A stretch of DNA of 64,000 nucleotides from contig DASPNR010000023.1 of the NCBI GenBank assembly GCA_035626395.1, positions 124,001 through 188,000 of the forward strand, in the 5' to 3' direction. This document shows positions 61,317 to 64,000 of the stretch, one piece after another (the first letter of the stretch is position 1; each line of letters begins with the position of its first letter). The stretch is from Candidatus Limnocylindrales bacterium (GTDB lineage Bacteria > Desulfobacterota > Binatia > UBA1149 > CAITLU01). Under the pieces are notes generated by a model. The model made no database searches. It worked only from the letters and a program-made list of their open reading frames with translations, and was not told the DNA's origin. Made by a program: the position numbers and the translations under genes.

Positions 61317-62030
61317 CTAAAAAAGCGTGCCGCCGTCGGGAAGCGTGGTGGTCGTCGTTGGCGGTACGGTCGTCGTGGTCGGCGGTACCGTCGTCGTCGT
61401 CACCACCGGCAACGTCGTGGTGGTTGCCGGCAATGTCGTGGTGGTCGCCGGCAACGTCGTCGTCGGCGGCGGCACGGTTGTCGTGGTGACCTCCGGCAGC
61501 GTGGTCGTCGGTGTCGGCACGGTGGTGGTCGGCGCCGGCAGCGTCGTCGTCGTCGGGCCTGGCTGCGTCGTCGTGGTCGTGGTCGGCACGGCGCCTTCGA
61601 CCGCCGGCGTGCAGAGCCGCTTCGCCTTGAAGAACTTCTTGATCGAACGGCTTCCGAACTGGTCGGTCACCACCGTCGGCTCGATGTCCTGGGCCGGGCA
61701 CTTGATCTTGTAGCAGACGCGTCCGCCGCTCAGATCCGGACCGTTCAGCTCGACGGGCGATCCGCCGTCGAGCTCGGTGACCGTCTTTTGAACCGGAACG
61801 CACCACTCGCGCGCCTTCGGCTTGATCTCGCATCGCTGCAGGCCGTACTTGTCGACCTGAGCCTGCAGATCGGCCTCGGCGCTCTTGAACATCTTCGTGT
61901 CCAGGATCCTGTAGCACTTGAGGTGGTCGAACGTGTCCTGCGCGGCGGCGTCGCCGGCCGCGGCCACGATCACGAACGCCGCAAGCGCGGCGCATGCCCG
62001 GCAGGTGATTGGCAGCTTCCTCGGTTTCAT
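61317..62030 (-). CDS. Secreted 'DHLKCY' protein with Thr/Pro-rich tail
   Basis: The 237-residue protein starts at ATG 62030, with AAGGAG about 9 bases upstream. The signal peptide ends near residue 31 (DAAAQD). Residues ~33-150 form a Cys-rich globular domain starting DHLKCYRILDTKMF, with CEIKPKAREWCVPVQKTV, VCYKIKCP and VTDQFGSRSIK. Residues ~155-232 are a low-complexity tail of repeated TTTTLP and TTTTVPP units. It ends DGGTLF. The tail looks like a site for dense O-glycosylation or a wall-spanning stalk. It is the second gene of a two-gene operon, 17 bases after its paralogue. Confidence 0.9.
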   Translation of the reverse strand: MKPRKLPITCRACAALAAFVIVAAAGDAAAQDTFDHLKCYRILDTKMFKSAEADLQAQVDKYGLQRCEIKPKAREWCVPVQKTVTELDGGSPVELNGPDLSGGRVCYKIKCPAQDIEPTVVTDQFGSRSIKKFFKAKRLCTPAVEGAVPTTTTTTQPGPTTTTLPAPTTTVPTPTTTLPEVTTTTVPPPTTTLPATTTTLPATTTTLPVVTTTTVPPTTTTVPPTTTTTLPDGGTLF

Positions 62031-62047
62031 CGCGTGCACTCCTTCTC

Positions 62048-62650
62048 TCATGGGACCGTAGTCGTCGTGGCCGGTTGCTGCGTCGTCGTCGGAGCCGGCA
62101 CGGTGGTGGTCGTGTCCGGCAGCGTCGTCGTCGTATCGGGCAAGGTCGTCGTCGTCGGTGCCGTCGTCGTCGTCGGCGATGGCTGTGTGGTGGTGGTGGT
62201 GGTCGGCAGGCCCTCGATGGCAGGCGTGCACAACCGCGTCGGCTTCTCGCTCAGCACGCGGACCGAGCGGGTTCCGAACTGATCGGTCACGACCGTCGGC
62301 GCGATGTCTTCGTCGGGGCAGAAGACGCGGTAGCAGAGCCGCCCCATCGTCTGATCCTCGCCGTCCAGCTCGATCGGCGTTCCGTCTTCGAGATCGGTCA
62401 CCGTCTTGCGAACCGGGACGCACCAGCGACCGGCCTTGCGAGCGATCCTGCAGTTGTGCAGGCCGTACTTCTCCGATTGCGCCTGCAGGTCCGCATGCGC
62501 CTTCTTGAACATGTTGGTGTCATTGATCCGATAACACTTCAGGTGATCGGACGGAGCGTCCTGCGCCGGCGCCTGGCCGGGTGATATGGCCATTGCGGCG
62601 CTCAGCATCGCGGCGCAGCAGGGCGTAACGATTGTCGACATCAGCTTCAT
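62048..62650 (-). CDS. Secreted 'DHLKCY' protein with Thr/Pro-rich tail (paralogue)
   Basis: The 200-residue protein starts at ATG 62650, with GAGGAGA upstream. The signal peptide ends at about residue 30 (QAPAQD). The globular domain aligns along its length with the downstream paralogue (DHLKCYRINDTNMFKKA, CVPVRKTV, CYRVFCP, VTDQFGTRSV), including the cysteines. The Thr/Pro tail (TTTTLPD and TTTTVPA units) is shorter and ends at TTTTVP. Tandem duplication is the simplest explanation. Function unknown. Confidence 0.9.
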   Translation of the reverse strand: MKLMSTIVTPCCAAMLSAAMAISPGQAPAQDAPSDHLKCYRINDTNMFKKAHADLQAQSEKYGLHNCRIARKAGRWCVPVRKTVTDLEDGTPIELDGEDQTMGRLCYRVFCPDEDIAPTVVTDQFGTRSVRVLSEKPTRLCTPAIEGLPTTTTTTQPSPTTTTAPTTTTLPDTTTTLPDTTTTVPAPTTTQQPATTTTVP

Positions 62651-62977
62651 TGGGTTCTCCTCGTGGCGGTGCATTGCCGCTGCTTGCTGAGTCGTGAGTC
62701 TGAAACGTCGAGCCCTGCTGTCCAGGCGGTTGCCCGGATTCTCTCGAAGGAATTGCCACAAAGCCGCGGCATGGTGGGGGCCGCGGCCCCCAATCATGCG
62801 GTCGCGCCGGCTCTGCCGCGTGCCTGCCGCGCTCGTCACGCGATGGCCGCCGCTGCGTGGGGACGTACTACGGACGCACCTGAGACGCCGTCGCTGGGGG
62901 AGCGTGGGATGGCGGCGTCGCGGGCGGCACCGCCTCACGGGTCTGAATGGAGACGTGAGTCAGGTCGAGCTCACACG
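62651..62977. other. Non-coding region upstream of the Thr/Pro-tailed operon
   Basis: These 327 bases lie between the start of the 'DHLKCY' operon (62650, minus) and the stop of the VOC gene (62978, minus). They should hold the operon promoter. I see no gene, no clear promoter pair and no strong hairpin. The GC-rich stretch 62760-62940 has no coding character in any frame. Confidence 0.4.
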
Positions 62978-63349
62978 CTATCGGCGCGCGGAGATCAATT
63001 CGATGATGTGCCCGTCGGGGTCCTTCGCCCACATCTGGCCACTCGTTTCGAAGTCCAGCACCTCGATGCCGTTGCGCTGCAACGTGGCAAGCATCGCCGC
63101 GTGATCGTCGATCGCGAACGCGGCATGACTGGCCAGCGGGTTCAGCTGCGGCGGCGCGGTTCCGGCGTCGAAGTCGGCGGGAACTTCGATCAGATGCACC
63201 TGCCCGTCGCCGACCTTGAGCCAGGCGCCCGGAAAGCCGAGATCCGGCCGCGCGGTCTGCTCGAGCCCCAGCACCTCGCAGTAGAAGTGAAGCGACCGCT
63301 GCAGATCGCGCACCGCGAAGGAAACGTGGTCGATGCTGCGAAGACTCAT
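62978..63349 (-). CDS. VOC-superfamily (glyoxalase-like) protein
   Basis: The 123-residue protein starts at ATG 63349. Vicinal-oxygen-chelate features are IDHVSFAVRDLQRSLHFYCE (metal His), HLIEVP, SHAAFAIDD (second His) and MWAKDPDGHIIELI (metal Glu). Its length suits a single two-module VOC subunit that dimerises. It resembles glyoxalase I or methylmalonyl-CoA epimerase-like proteins; the substrate is unknown. It is divergent from the ZnuA-like gene. Confidence 0.92.
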   Translation of the reverse strand: MSLRSIDHVSFAVRDLQRSLHFYCEVLGLEQTARPDLGFPGAWLKVGDGQVHLIEVPADFDAGTAPPQLNPLASHAAFAIDDHAAMLATLQRNGIEVLDFETSGQMWAKDPDGHIIELISARR

Positions 63350-63503
63350 TGGCCGTCTCTATTCCCCGCTGCCGGCGGTCTCAACTGCCGCTGGACTTTC
63401 GGTGCACGATCCGCGTACATCGCCGGTCGTGAAAGATCGCTTCCTCGAGCAGACATGCGCGACGGCTGCACGTCGCGGCGGCCTCTGTCGAAGGCGGCGC
63501 CGA

Positions 63504-64000
63504 GTGGCGGCAGCCGGCAACGCATTGCGCGCCTGGCATGCCGCGATGATCTGCGCCTGCCTTTCGGCCGCACCTGCCCTCGCTGTGACCGAAAAGATCG
63601 ACGTCGTTACCTCGATTCCACCCCTGGCGATGCTGGCCAGGGAGGTCGGCGGCGAGCACGTCGACATCACCGCGCTGCTCGGCGGCGCGAGCACGCCGCA
63701 CAGCTACTCACCGCGTCCGTCCGATGCGGTCGCGGTGTCGCGCGCCGACCTGGTCGTGTTCGTCGGCGGCGGCCTCGACGACTGGACGCGCGACCTGCTC
63801 GATGCCTCCGGCAAGGCGCTGGTCGTGGAGCTGCTGCCGGCCAACGGCTCCGATCACGGGCACGACCACGCGCACGGTCACGCCGCCGACCCGCACGTCT
63901 GGCTGGATCCGGCCTGGACACGCGACGATCTCGTTCCCGCACTCGTACGGTCGCTGTCGCAGCTGAAGCCGCAGGCCGCAGCACGCTTCGAGGCACAGGG
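63504..64000 (+). CDS. Zinc-type ABC transporter substrate-binding protein (C-terminus beyond window)
   Basis: The frame is open to the window end (165 complete codons). GTG 63504 is chosen because AAGGCGG lies about 9 bases upstream; GTG 63429 is in frame with a more basic N-terminus. The signal peptide ends at ALA-V near residue 27. ZnuA features are IDVVTSIPPLAMLAREVGG, a metal His in STPHSYSPRP, and a His-rich loop HGHDHAHGH before ADPHVWLDP, where the second metal His lies. It delivers zinc (or manganese) to an ABC permease, perhaps the one at 55723-57335. Confidence 0.9.
   Translation, partial: MAAAGNALRAWHAAMICACLSAAPALAVTEKIDVVTSIPPLAMLAREVGGEHVDITALLGGASTPHSYSPRPSDAVAVSRADLVVFVGGGLDDWTRDLLDASGKALVVELLPANGSDHGHDHAHGHAADPHVWLDPAWTRDDLVPALVRSLSQLKPQAAARFEAQ

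Noticed and set aside
61155..62282. Plus-strand Val/Gly-rich open frames (VVVVG repeats)
   Set aside because: They are the reverse complement of the TTTTLP tails; the minus strand gives signal peptides, conserved Cys and good ribosome sites.

Overview
The window is GC-rich, gene-dense bacterial DNA of about 59 protein-coding genes. It has no rRNA, tRNA, CRISPR array or recognisable insertion sequence. The cell is Gram-negative: it encodes apolipoprotein N-acyltransferase, lipoproteins, an STN-like periplasmic domain and many signal peptides. Cysteine-rich secreted proteins with 'ECDDGN' repeats, duplicated dockerin-like C-termini (DAL..L..AVG), and small secreted 'DHLKCY' proteins with Thr/Pro tails, together with F420/FMN-type enzymes, suggest an uncultured deltaproteobacterial-type lineage such as Binatota or Myxococcota. 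That placement is inference from family recognition, not from a marker gene.

Layout. 0-4 kb: two minus-strand secreted proteins, a Cys-rich repeat protein cut by the window edge and a metzincin-like protein lacking the catalytic Glu. 4-9 kb: a metallo-beta-lactamase/Rieske fusion, the SRAP abasic-site protein, a Mut7-C RNase-like protein, an alpha/beta hydrolase and a methyltransferase. 9.4-18.9 kb: a secreted-protein block holding a six-module Cys-rich protein, a thermolysin-like M4 protease with thrombospondin-3 repeats, and a coupled endonuclease/exonuclease/phosphatase-fold enzyme. 19-28.5 kb: PhoH with a PIN domain, a lipoprotein, a Coq4-like protein divergent from a TetR regulator, an ECF41-type sigma factor with an FAD oxidoreductase, a 28-bp hairpin repeat array, a PPOX protein, a hydrolase, a universal stress protein and a crotonase. 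28.6-34.2 kb: a BON-domain protein, an ATP-dependent DNA ligase, a diiron ferritin-like protein behind an AT-rich palindrome, a YfcH/SRPBCC fusion and a PPOX protein. 34.2-43.4 kb: envelope functions (STN protein, Lnt, glycosyltransferase), the agmatine-to-putrescine pair AguA/AguB, an epoxide-hydrolase-like enzyme, an HMA lipoprotein and an AmpG-like permease. 43.4-52.4 kb: nitroreductase, lipase-maturation-factor homologue, Rieske ferredoxin, secreted metalloprotease, dienelactone hydrolase, crotonase, a REP-like palindromic element, a luciferase-like oxidoreductase and two tandem Mrp-type Fe-S carrier ATPases. 52.7-64 kb: two dockerin-tailed secreted proteins, an SDR, zinc-type ABC transporter parts (ATPase and permease, with a substrate-binding protein at the window end), a GT-C/TPR membrane protein, a peroxiredoxin, the two Thr/Pro-tailed paralogues and a VOC protein.

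The most distinctive theme is the secretome. Three proteins share a paired dockerin-like C-terminus ending in a short 'L-x-C-P' motif, and three carry long Thr-rich stretches. A predicted O-mannosyltransferase-like GT-C protein with TPRs lies between the dockerin-tailed and Thr-tailed genes. Whether these form one export, anchoring or glycosylation system is a testable hypothesis, not something the sequence proves.
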